A stretch of DNA of 64,000 bases, from NCBI GenBank assembly GCA_015143295.1, contig CM026571.1, positions 34,252,505 to 34,316,504 of the forward strand, given 5' to 3'. The position numbers and the translations under genes were made by a program. Positions 23,641 through 34,754 of this stretch are shown piece by piece. Numbering within the stretch: the first letter of the stretch is position 1; each line of letters starts with the position of its first letter. A model generated the notes under the pieces. That model had not been told where the DNA came from, made no database searches, and saw nothing but the letters and a program-made list of their open reading frames with translations. Source of the DNA: Tetracentron sinense (lineage: Eukaryota; Streptophyta; Magnoliopsida; Trochodendrales; Trochodendraceae).

Positions 23641-26170
23641 ACTTACTTGAGTCTGAGTTTGGGGTGGGATAAAACACCAAAAAAAATGGTGTGAGGGCCC
23701 GATTGATCGGCCCACAGGTGCCAATCGATTGGCGATTTCAGAGTTTTTATAATCAACGTCTCCCGATCAATCGACCAATTCTGGACTGATCAACCGACCA
23801 TTTTTTTTGACATCCACTCCCAGTCTCCCGATCGATCGGCCACCCATCCGTAAAAAAACCAAAAAAAAAGTCTTTGTTGCCATGGTCTTTATTGGCTAGC
23901 TTGTATTGGATAATCTTTCTCATGTTTTATCTCTCGATTTTGTTTACCATTATCCATTATTTTGTTGGCAACATGGTTACTAAGTCTACAAGGTATGGTT
24001 TGGATGAAGTTTGGGGTGGTTTCTGCTCGATAATCTTATATTTTCTCCCCCTTTCATCCTCTTCCATCCCTGGATTGCCTTCGCGGGTCAGGTACTATTG
24101 TTCCCCCTACTTGTACTCTACTTCTTTTTATATTGAGCACAATGTAATCTTTAAGTTTGGGGTTGGGAAATAACTGTCATTATTTGTTAATTATGTATCT
24201 ATGCAATAGGGTAGGACATTCAAACAAATTAAATTCTGAAAATTGATCTATTTTGAATCTAAATCAAATTGTGATTCGCATGTTATAATCCACTAATTAT
24301 TGATTGGCTTAATTTGAGAACACATGATCCCAAATAGATACAATTGTTACCCTTAACTGAACTATGCATGCTGGAAAAATTGTGAGAGCATAGGTTCACT
24401 TTGAAAATCGCACGAGCACACTAAAATATTGTCTTGTGGGGTTTGAAACTGAATTGATCAATTGATGTTTTTATACCTCTGAAGAAGTTGGGTACCTAGA
24501 AATTGAACACCACCATTGGCTAAATTGAAAAATAATTATAATGAGAAAAATGGGTTACCTAATCGGGTTTTACAATTAGTAACCGGGCCTCTTGCCTCAC
24601 TAAGCAGAAAATGTTCACGTCAAACCGTGTAAACCTTCGAATTGATAAATAACCCTAGAAAAAACTGGAATCTTCACTATCTGTTATTCACTCTTTGAAC
24701 CAAACTCTCGCCTAGTAACCGGGCCTCTTGCCTCACTAAGCAGAGAGTGTTCGCGTCAAACAGTAGAAATTTTGGGACAAACATCTAACACAGTGTGACT
24801 AGTCTGAGTTCGGAACCTATTTGACTCGAGTTAATAAGCCCTAGGGGTGTCTTGACACCTCGTGCCCTACGACCTTCTGGTTTGGGAGTCACTAGCCTAA
24901 CACTCGCTACACCGGGTCTAGAAAGCTTAATGAACTTAGATTCTGCACAGTCCACTCATAATTGAGACACATTTATGCACCCTAAACAACATTTTTATCC
25001 TGTTAAGCCCCGTTATCCATTACGTTACTTCACTTGGGTGTATTTATTATTTTCAAGTTCATGTGAGAAAAATAGAATTAAGTTGAAGATTTACGAACTT
25101 TAAAGATTCATGTGAATTGCAACCAAGCAGAGATCCAAGCCAAGGAGAACAAACGAGAAGAAAAGAATAAAATTGAATCAAACTCGCCCCTGACCGATCG
25201 ATCGGCCAGGATGGTCCAATCGATCGGACCCACTGCGATCGATCGATCACCCTGGTTCGATCGATCGGGCACCGTTGTTCTGTTCCATGTTGAAATACGT
25301 AAAAATATATTTTTGAGCCTTTTTTGGGAGTTTCTAAAGCCAAATTAATAGTATCTCTCATTCTCTATATAGAAGGCTCTGGAGATCTATGAAGGTTAGA
25401 AGATGAGTCCTTCGTTTTCTTCGTCAAAAGCGGTGTTCTTCACCCTTAGCATGAACTAATTTCTTTTTCTATGGTTTATGTAACTACCCGAAATTTTAAT
25501 ATAATAATTTTTTGGGGTTTATTGGTTCTTAATTGGGATGAATTAGGATGAATTGTATTAGAATTAATTCCCACTAGATAAGTGTTTGATAAATTTGTGG
25601 AAAGTGGGTTTTTTGTTTGGGATTGAGTTGTAGCAATTAAACTTCAATGTTTTTCTCTAAAAATTACACACCGCATGCCAATCGGCTATCGAGATAATCA
25701 TTTGTCGTATCGGTTTCATCACGCATCAATTTACGAGACCGCGGAGGCCTCGTCTGTAAGAAAACCAGGAAATTCGTAGATTTTCAAAATTCATTCGAGA
25801 CTCGATATTTACCGATTGCTCCAATAGAAATTTGTGAAACTCGCACACCGCGTGTCAGTCAACCATTGGATGACAGTCTGTCATCTCGGTGTGTGTCCAA
25901 AATCAGGAAATTTGTGGGTTTTACAATTTTCTTCCAGACTTACTTTTTACTGACAAAACCCAATATTTTTCCTCAAAATTTATACAGCGGGTGTCAAACT
26001 GCCCCTCGTTTAGTCACATATCATTTCGTCACCATCGTACGACGTTTCATGAAGTTACAGATCCATACGCGTAAAAAAGTGGGAAACTGGTCAAACCGGT
26101 GACATCACACAATGATGTCATCGATGACATTATGGGACACCTCACATGGTGACTCACCCTTATCTACCAC

Positions 26171-26179
26171 TATATAAAG
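26171..26179 (+). promoter_or_regulatory. TATA box of solo LTR
   Basis: TATATAAAG sits about 690 bases into the LTR and upstream of a GA-rich transcribed-looking leader, as expected at the U3/R border. Confidence 0.55.
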
Positions 26180-27529
26180 CCCTCCCGGCCCCCTCATTTC
26201 TCTTGATCCATAAGAGACAGCGAACCCCTATGTGGGGATTTCTAGAGAGAGAAAGTGAGGAGAGAGAAAGAGGAGAGAGAAAGTAAAGAGAAAAAGGTAG
26301 AGAGAGAAAGAAAAAAAGGGAGTCTACTGGGGGTTTTGCGATGTAATGAGCATGATGATGACATCTGTTTTAGAACCTGGAGCCTCGATTAGCGTGTAGA
26401 GAGAGAAAGTGGGACTTAGAGAGAGAGTCTACCTTGGGCTTTTTTAGCGTTCCGAACGCAACCGTGCCGTCCGTTTTACTCCTCGGAGCCTCAAAAAGCA
26501 TGTAGTGGGTAAAATCTCTTTCCCTTTCTTCTATCTTCCCTTAATTAAATTATATTTTGATGTGGAATGGTGTGATGCTTTATAGCATGGATGAAAAAGG
26601 GTCAGAAACCCTGTGGTTGGTGTATGAAATGTATGAGAAGGGATTAAAATCGAGAAGAGGGGTGTAGCCTCAGTTTTGGGCTGTTATAGCACGAAATTTC
26701 AGCTCGGATTGGTCGGTTGATCGATCACCCTATCTGGGGGATCGATCACCATCATGCTGATGCCAGGGCGATCGATTACCTAGCACTGGTGATCGATCGC
26801 CAGTGCATAGAAATTGGGCTTTTGTTCCTTGATGATGCTCGGACCTTCCGGGAAGCCCGGATTGGATCCCTTGTGTGTTTTGGAGCTGCCCTTGGGTGTC
26901 GGAAAGACGATTTTGAATGTTGTTAAGGATGATGGACAGATCCATCAACTCGGATAAGTTTCCTATCAGAGCAACCTTGTATAATGTGATGTGGTTTGGA
27001 TGACGATGGACAGATCCATTGGCCTAGATATGTTCCCTATCGAAACAACCTTAAATGATGTGACGATCTTTGGATGCTTGTAAGGCGATGAAAGGGCTCA
27101 TTGGCTGGGTAATGTTCCACACCAGAACATTATACCCTCTGGCTTGATTCATGGGCGTGAGGCCCAACTTATTCAATTAATCAAGCAAGGCTTGGATTAA
27201 TTGGGGATTTCCTATAGTTAGAAAACCTAACTTGTGTGAAATGCTGTCTGTGGTCTCTCTTTGGCTAGGACCGAAGATGCGGTATCTATTAAGAGTCGGG
27301 TTCCTCCATGACTGATAGTCGGGAGAGTTAGGATGATATTGGGCCTATGGACCCAAGGTTGATTGGAGTCAATGAGACCCAGTGATATATTGATTTTACA
27401 AACTCAATGATGTTACCATGAGCGAGCATTGGCCAGTGTCGGTAGAAATGCATCCAACATAGGATGGTTGCTTTGAGGGATGATGTTCTGTAGGGGCAGG
27501 TACATCCCAACAGATGTTGGATTAAGCGT

Positions 27530-28260
27530 TGTACTATTAGCGGTGTTGTGCTTGACAGGATTTGATGTTAGAGGTGTTGTGCCTGATAGGATTTGATTTC
27601 AGAGGTGTTGTACCTGATAGAATTTGATGTCAGAGGTGTTTTGCCTAGCATGGAACTATCAGAGGTGTTTTGTCTGGTAGAGATACTGTTATAGGTGTTT
27701 TTCCTGAGAGGATTATATTGTCAGAGGTGTTCCTATTAGTCAGGTGTTTCCTAGTGGTCATGTATTTCCTATTATTCAGAGGTGCATCCCTGGCATGTCA
27801 GATGAGTTTTTTTTCCGGCAGGTTGGATGGGTTTCTTGGCTATCAGATGTGTATCTTGACGATCAGATGTGTACTCTGATTATCAGATGTGTTGCCTAAC
27901 AAAGGTGTTATGTCAGAGGAGTTATGCCTGACAGAGTGATATTTCAAATGTGTTCTTGGTAGACAGGTGTTTCTTGGTGGTCAGATGTTTCCCGTTAGTC
28001 AAAAGTGCATTTCCGGCTTATCAGATGAGTTTCATTTTCTTGAAAAGTCGGATGGGTTTCTTGGCTATCAGATGTGTATCCTGATAATTAGATGTGTATC
28101 TTGGCGATCAAATGTGTTTCCTACTAAATGTGGTTGTGTAAGTCGGTGTTCCCATAGAGGAAAATATAAAGTGAAATATCATAAGTGTTGTTCTTGGTAG
28201 AGTGTGATATGTCAGAGGTGTTGTTCCTAGCAGTGGTTTATGTCAGAGTTGTTGTTCCTA
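27530..28260 (+). repeat. Degenerate ~30-45-bp repeats
   Basis: Many copies of TCAGAGGTGTT(G/T)TGCCTG and of a related GGATGGGTTTCTTGGCTATC unit, diverged and interleaved. They lie within the 3.5-kb solo LTR. Confidence 0.75.
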
Positions 28261-29807
28261 GCAGTCATCGGGTGAAGGCCCAGGTTATGTGTGGAATATA
28301 GAGATTTAAAATTAATTGGGTCGGCATACCCAAGGATTGGTTGCAATCGGGAGAAGTCCCGATTGATTGATAATTTAGTCTATGGACTCAGGGATAGAGG
28401 TTGTATACGGGTGAAGGCCCAGTCGATCGAGTCTGTGGACTCAAGGATAGAGTGTGGGCGATTATCTAAAATGATAACCTGGTGTTGCAGATAATGATTG
28501 GATAAACTTGACAATGGAAAACACTTTGAGGTTGGAAACCTCGGATAGGATGAAATAGCCCTGAGTGACCTTGGGTCACGAGTTACGAAATTATTATAAT
28601 ATGATCCCGATATTATTACAATATGAGAATTGTACTGTACTGCTATATCATTATTGATAACTATTACTATGTGGAAAATAGTCTAGATGGACTGTGGATT
28701 TTGTTGGGCTCTATAGCTCACCCCCCTCATTTTATGTCTTTAGATTCTGAAGCGGTTGTCAATTGGCAAGGAGCTATGCTTGATAGACTTTGGAAAGTGC
28801 ACCGGTGCATTAGTATTGCCAAAAGTAAGGGTTGTTGTAGCCAGTGAGGTAATACATTTGCTTATGATGGTTATTGTGATGACCAGTTGTTATTGCTTAT
28901 GTAAGCCCATAAGAAAAAGTTGAAAATTCTCACATTTTCGTGGGTAAAGTCTTCCGCATGCATAGTATGACAAACGGGCACGCATCTCGGAACATGATTC
29001 CTTAAGGCGCGGGTTCGATGAGTCACAGTTTAGATGAAACCCTAACCAAGTAATTGTATCCCTTGTATTTTATTTAGGTTTTTTCATTTTTGTAAACAAT
29101 GATTGCATGATGAGAGGATTGTTCTTCAACCAATTTATTCAAGTTTATAATCGATTTCAATATGATCTTATCTTTGTCTTAGGTTTTATTGTGTTGAGAT
29201 TGAAATCATTCATATCACCTTTCTGTGATTGTTGGTATGAATTTTATGCAATGGTTTTACTATTGAGGAATTGAATTATAGGATATTTTATGCTTAGGGA
29301 AGACGAGTGATTTCACAACCTTAGTTTAGTGTGTATCACTCGTGCTAACCAGGATATGACTAGACTTTGATCCCTCGAATCATTCTCATTTTGATGAGTG
29401 CGACTTGTAGTCAATCTCATCCCTATTGTTTATGCTTGAGAGGCTTGAATGAATACTTGCGGATTCAATTATGAAGCTAGTGGTGGATTCAAACAACCTA
29501 TATCTTCTCTCCTTGATTTATCACAAAAAAACTTAGTTTTAGTTAATTAAAATAGAATTCATTAGTTCAATTTCTACTCTTAAGTTAAAAACAATCAAAT
29601 CAATCAACTCTGTTACCCATTGACTTAGAACTAATCTTGAGAAAAAGACAACGAAACATGCGCAATCTTTTGTGGTTTGACTGCCCATACTAGTCACTAT
29701 TCTACGGAATTGTAGCTAATACGAGGTTTATTTAATTTACGATCAACCACTTTTGGAGTGAGCAAAACAAAAGTTTTTTTAATTATATCATCTAAAATCC
29801 GGCATCA

Positions 29808-30222
29808 GCTCTATGATTTTGAATGCTACAGGATAGGGGTTCTTGAATATTTAAGATGAATGTTTTTAACTCAGCAACGTCAATGGAGTTCTTTGGATCT
29901 TGGGGTATCAATCTTTGCTTCTTGCCTCCTTACCCTGTATGGTGTAGTAGGCGTCCTCCAAATGAAGAGCAATATTGCATTTGTCTTATACTAAGTGTTG
30001 TATATATACTCACATGTAAAAAAATTCATTGCTTTATAAAGCTTTCCATTAAGAAAATATATGGAATTGGGTCCAATGAGCTCTCATTTTCCTCATATAT
30101 TTTTTTTGTACACCTTCACAAGTTTTGGACAAGTAAGCATTTAATTTTTTCATGTTGTTGTTGTTTAGACTAGTTTAAATTTGAATTTTCTCCTATTCTA
30201 GTTGTTGCTATAGACTACTTTA
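29808..30222. other. Unrecognised sequence
   Basis: An open frame of 105 codons at 29856-30173 has no recognised domain, and its second half is low-complexity. Nothing else is seen. Confidence 0.4.
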
Positions 30223-30464
30223 GGCGGCGTTTGGATTGGATTTTTTTGGCCAAAAATCAATTCTGATAAAATTGATTGTGTAGAAATTCATGACCAAATA
30301 ATCATTTTTTCAAATAATAGTGTTCGGAGAATACGAAGTTGAGAGACTCATACGTATTCTCCGAACTATATTATTTGAAAAAATGATTATTTCACCATTA
30401 ATTTCTACACAATCAATTTTACCAGAATTGATTTTTGGCCAAAAAAATCCAATCCAAACGCCCC
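30223..30464. mobile_element. Fold-back MITE, ~242 bp
   Basis: The whole element is one near-perfect hairpin. It starts GGCGGCGTTTGGATTGGATT and ends with the complement (AATCCAATCCAAACGCCCC), with arms of about 105-110 bases around a short loop near 30335-30350. It has no coding capacity. The flanks (TTTA / ATTA) give no clear duplication, so the superfamily is open. Confidence 0.85.
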
Positions 30465-30587
30465 ATTATAGTTTACAGTTTAACAAGCATTTTTTTTTAT
30501 AATTGTTAGTTAGACAAGTCTTTCGGTTTACAGTTAGAAAACCCAAGATGAGGGAACCTTCTCTATAGCCTTGCTTTTTAATATGGA

Positions 30588-30838
30588 AACTGTTTAATGG
30601 ACCACGCATTGGCTATGTAACGAAATTTGTGGTCCTCTTTGGTCCATGCCCCCTGTTTAAAACCCAAATTATGGTTAAGATTACTCACCCCTAGGGTTCA
30701 CCCATCCAAACTTGGTTGTTTTTAGAAATAGAAAATAATAATCTTCATTTAGTTAAACTTAACCATAGTTAAATGGGGGTTAAAAACATAGGACATGAGG
30801 TCAACTAGATAGCGGACCGCACAGTCAGCTAATCATTG
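30588..30838 (-). repeat. Dispersed ~240-bp repeat, copy 1
   Basis: The reverse complement of this stretch matches 58613-58850 along most of its length. Shared landmarks include TTTAACTATGGTTAAG, CCCTAGGGGTGAGT and GGCATGGACCAA (GACATGGACCAA in the other copy). A non-autonomous transposon is likely; termini were not resolved. Confidence 0.65.
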
Positions 30839-31257
30839 CTCTTTCAATATTAAAGCATGGCACAACATTGAAAAGTAGGGGTGGCAATGGGCTGGTTTTG
30901 AGCTTGAAGTTTGGTGATTTTTTAATAGGTTTAGCATGAAGCCTGATACATTTACAAAGGCTTTGAACCCGTATTGAAAAGAGGACATGGTCAAAGATGA
31001 AGCGAATGAAGATAATATTGGACAATGATGAGGAATGCTATGCAGTCCAATAAATATAAATGCAGGAGAGAGAAAATGCAATTTGACTTTTCTTGTACTT
31101 TTTCTCTCTCATAGTTAATGAATTGTCCATTATGAAAATACCAAAATACCCTAATATTTAATAAAATCATATTCAATGCATAGGGGTAAAAAAGTCTGGT
31201 GAAGGTTACCAAGTTCACTAGTCTTGGTGAAGATTGACATTCCCCTATATTTATCTA
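30839..31257. other. Unrecognised AT-rich sequence
   Basis: No gene is seen. TAGGGGTGGCAATGGGC near 30876 resembles one end of common plant hAT-like repeats, but no partner end was found. Confidence 0.35.
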
Positions 31258-32067
31258 TCTATACAAATACTATATGTCGGTTGGTTCCACGTGACATCTC
31301 TTAACATCCAACATTGTCTCTTCATGTTAATACCATGTGTCTGCTGACAAGACACATTCTTTTTATGATCCACCTAATAAGAGTCCTTAATTAAAGCCCC
31401 TTTTTTTTCTAAATTAAATAATAGGACACCAACTTAATTAAATCTATACTAATACTATATGCTGGTTGGTGCCACGTGGCATATCTCAAATCTCTCGATT
31501 CTCATTTCATGTTGATGCCATGTGTCGTCTTACATGACAAACCTTCTTTTGGTTGGTTCAATAAAAAGATGCCACATCATGTATTTAATAAGGACCACTC
31601 TTAATTTAATGGGCCATGTAATGAACTTATTAATTATTTTTTCTCCTCATTCTCAAAAGCCTCCATTTTAGCTCTATGTTGCTACCACATGTCACACTAA
31701 GTATCTCTCTCTAATTACTTGCAATGAAATCTAAGCAGGTGGGTGGACATGTGGCGGTCCTAGAGATGATTAGTGGACAGGTGGCAGCTCTTGAGGGTGT
31801 CTTCTTAAAGTTCTCTTTTCCCAATTTATCCCTCTAAAAATTAGTCTCTTAAAGGTAGCTCTTAAACCCATCTCTAAAAAGGCTCACGTCCCTACCATCG
31901 TGTATCTCGAGAGGTACCTATTTTTAAGCCCCTTACTCCTTCTCTCAAACATGTCTTTCCTTCTTAAAACCCAACACCATCCACCTCTTTAAAAACCCAA
32001 AACGTGGCCACCGTTTCTCTCCCTTCAATCCCCATATTTTACAAAACATTGGAAACCGTTAGTATTT

Positions 32068-32470
32068 CCTCTCTATATAACACCCTTCCTCAAATTGCTT
32101 TCTCATCGTTACATGGAAACAAACAAAAGCTTGGATTGTGGTGGAAATATGAGGGTGATTGGAAAATCGAGACCATGGGCTGATTGGTGCTCACAACAAT
32201 GACAAGGCGACTCCTCTCTTCTTGGCAGCTCTCCACGGCAATAAAGCTTCTCTTCACCTAAACTCTAATGTTGAGCCAGTGATTATATCTATTCCTACTC
32301 TAGCAGGAATGGTGGGGAGACCATTCTTCACTTTGCCATCTTTGGAGACTACTTTGTTGTGGGAGTTTACATCAATGGCTACGATTGGATGGTGGTTATT
32401 ATTTAAAGTTGTTGGACCAACATGTGGGCCACATATATTTATTTGGTTCGATATTTGTTGTTCTGGTTAA
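32068..32470 (+). pseudogene. Ankyrin-repeat gene fragment captured in Helitron
   Basis: NNDKATPLFLAALHGNK at about 32190-32250 matches the ankyrin repeat of plant ACD6/ITN1-like membrane proteins. A second repeat block, GETILHFAIFGDYF, is in another frame at about 32311-32355, so at least one frameshift separates them. A TATA-like CTATATAA near 32075 and an ATG at 32114 lie upstream, suggesting that the 5' end of a gene was included. The fragment stops where the solo LTR begins. The transmembrane part of the family is absent. Non-functional as a protein. Confidence 0.65.
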
Positions 32471-34754
32471 AGGGAATTGTAACGCCCCAAAATACCCCCT
32501 AGGAATTAGGATACTTTGGCGACGTGACTTAACCTTAAATCAAACCTGCAAAGAGTATACAAGACATGCAAAATAGTGAACTAAAAATTTCTTTAACATA
32601 AATGTAATTCCAAGTGTCAACATAAACAATGACTAGATAAAATACAATAATCACAAGGGTGCAAATGCTTGAGTTAGCCACTCAAGCTCACATAAAAAAT
32701 CCCCTAAAGGAAATCCCAAAATACATGTCTCTCTCTCTCTCTCCCTAACTGTAAGGCCACATATCTAACCCCTAATAGCTGGGCGACAACTAGAGCAATC
32801 TCCTGCTCTCCCTGAGCTGCCTCAACATGCATATGGTGTACCTGCCGACGTAAAAGTACGACTGAGCATGGAATACTCAGCGAGTACAAGCTACTAGCTA
32901 ACAATAGTAATAACATTAATACATCATACATGATACAGTTCATCAAAGGATACATAATCAGAGTGCGGAAGCTAAAACGAAATAACAATGTAAATTAAAT
33001 CAGGAACATCATATTTTAATTCATGCATTGTTACTCATTCAAAGTCATGACTTGTTCTTCAATATACTTTCGTGGTTTGCAAAACTTGTTTCCCGTATTT
33101 ACAACTTATTCTTGTCTTGTTCTTGTATCGTGGAAATCCCACATGCCTTGTTTTGTTCTTGTTTAGCTAGTACCCGAACTATGAAATGGACGGACATATT
33201 AGGTTCTTGTTATCCTTGCTTGGGAACAGATGATAATGCCCGTACCTGGTCTTAGTACATTATCACCCTTCCATATTTCCTTATTCTTGCCTGGAGACAG
33301 ATACTAGTACCCGTACCTGGTCTTAGTATACTAGTATCCTCTCATACTTGTTGGAAACAGGTGTTAATGCCCGTACCTAGTCTTAGTACATTAATACCCT
33401 TTCATGCTTGCCTTGGAAACAGACACTAGTGCACGTACCTGGTCTTAGTACACTAGCATACTTTCATATTATTCGTGTCTTAGAAACAGATACTAGTGCC
33501 CGTACCTGGTCTTTGTACCCTAGTATCCTTTCATGCTTGTTGGGGTACAGATGTTAGTGCCCGTACCTGGTCTTAGTACACTAACACCCTTCCATGTTTC
33601 TTGGATCTTGCTTGACATTTTTTCTTGTGAGCCAGGTATGACATATCCTAGGGATATGCCCTACCCTTGATATTCGTGCTTATTTACTTGAATCACATAG
33701 CTTGTTCTTATTTGTTTTCGCACATATATACATATACCCCTAAAAACCTTGATTCATGCATACATGTGTGTGTGTGTTGCACTTGTAGTAAACGTGATGA
33801 CGTACTTGAATAGAAGGATCACATGAGTGTAGCATTTTAATTTATAACATGATCATATGAGAATTTAGGCAACATGTAAAGCATTTGATCAATTTTAGGC
33901 ACATAATAGACATTGGAAATTTCATAAAGCATACAATTATTTTTACAAACATTTGGGGAAAGGCCCTTAGTTCATATCTCATGGTTTTAGTCTCACCTTC
34001 CACACAAGCATTATATCGAACATCTTACATGCAATATCTCTTTAATCCCTTATACTTGTTTCCCTAACCTTATATTCCTAACCCATTCATGCATCTTAAC
34101 AAACATGTGGTATCCAACCTTTTTACCTTAATTAAATGCATATTTTTCTCGTTCAAGCATTTCATCAAGCACATGAGGTGTGTTCATTATTTGTAAAGTG
34201 CCCTTCCACCATTTTCCATCATACCACACATCACAACACGGCATCCAATCGCGTCAAAACATCCACCATCCTTTATACATCCCCACACTTATCTTTAATC
34301 TTGTTTAATTTAGGGAAGTTAAGCAATTTAAGGCAAAAAAAGAGAAAGATAGGAAGATTCATACACCACATTCATAAGGGAACTAGGTTATTACTAAAGG
34401 TAGTTAGTAGGGTGTACTAACCTTGAAGATCAATGCTTGATCTTGTAGAAAACCCCTTTAATTTGGAAAACTCCCAACTAGATAGAGGGTGATCTCACTT
34501 GTAGAGAAAGCTCAAAGCTTGAGGAAGAAAACACCACCACTTGAGGATGAAGATCCTTGCTTAAGAGGATGATCCAAGCTTGATTTGGACTCCCTTTGAT
34601 CTCCACAAAACCCCTCTTGAAAATCCCTAATCTTCCTTCTCTTTCTCCCTCTCAATCCCTCTCTAGGTTTAGGTTCCCCCAAAACCCCCCAAAAAACTCG
34701 GTTTTAAGAGCCAACTGGGCGCGAGTGTGATCGATCGCACCTTTGGTGCGATCT

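Larger units (their letters stand above)
25479..29027 (+). mobile_element. Solo LTR, 3.5 kb, nested in Athila-like LTR
   Basis: Starts TGTAACTACCCGAAATTT and ends GATGAGTCACA, with perfect duplication GTTTA at 25474-25478 and 29028-29032. It has a TATA box (TATATAAAG) at about 26171-26179 followed by CT/GA-rich leader sequence at 26230-26300. There are CGATCGATC motifs at 26705-26800 and a degenerate repeat block at 27530-28260. No coding region was recognised. TGTAAC-CCCG starts are common in plant Ty3/gypsy LTRs. Confidence 0.85.
24174..29807 (+). repeat. Athila-like LTR, split by a solo LTR
   Basis: A polypurine-like GGGGTTGGGAAA (about 24159-24170) precedes TGTCATTATTTG, the probable LTR start. 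The probable end is CCGGCATCA at 29807. Setting aside the 25479-29027 insertion and one duplication copy leaves about 2.1 kb, plausible for an Athila LTR. CGATCGATCG motifs occur at 25190-25270 and in the spacer before it (23700-23840). Borders are inferred, since the 5' LTR is not in this window. Confidence 0.5.

Noticed and set aside
23874..24173. Open frame of 99 codons with hydrophobic N-terminus
   Set aside because: Lies in the spacer between the Athila-like pol end and the LTR; no family resemblance. A relic of an envelope-like frame cannot be supported.
25112..25361. Open frames with IDRS/DRSG repeats (also 26730-26948 and 34942-35139)
   Set aside because: Translation of CGATCGATCG palindromes; not proteins.
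30876..30895. Possible hAT terminal repeat
   Set aside because: Only one end seen and no duplication; not enough to call an element.
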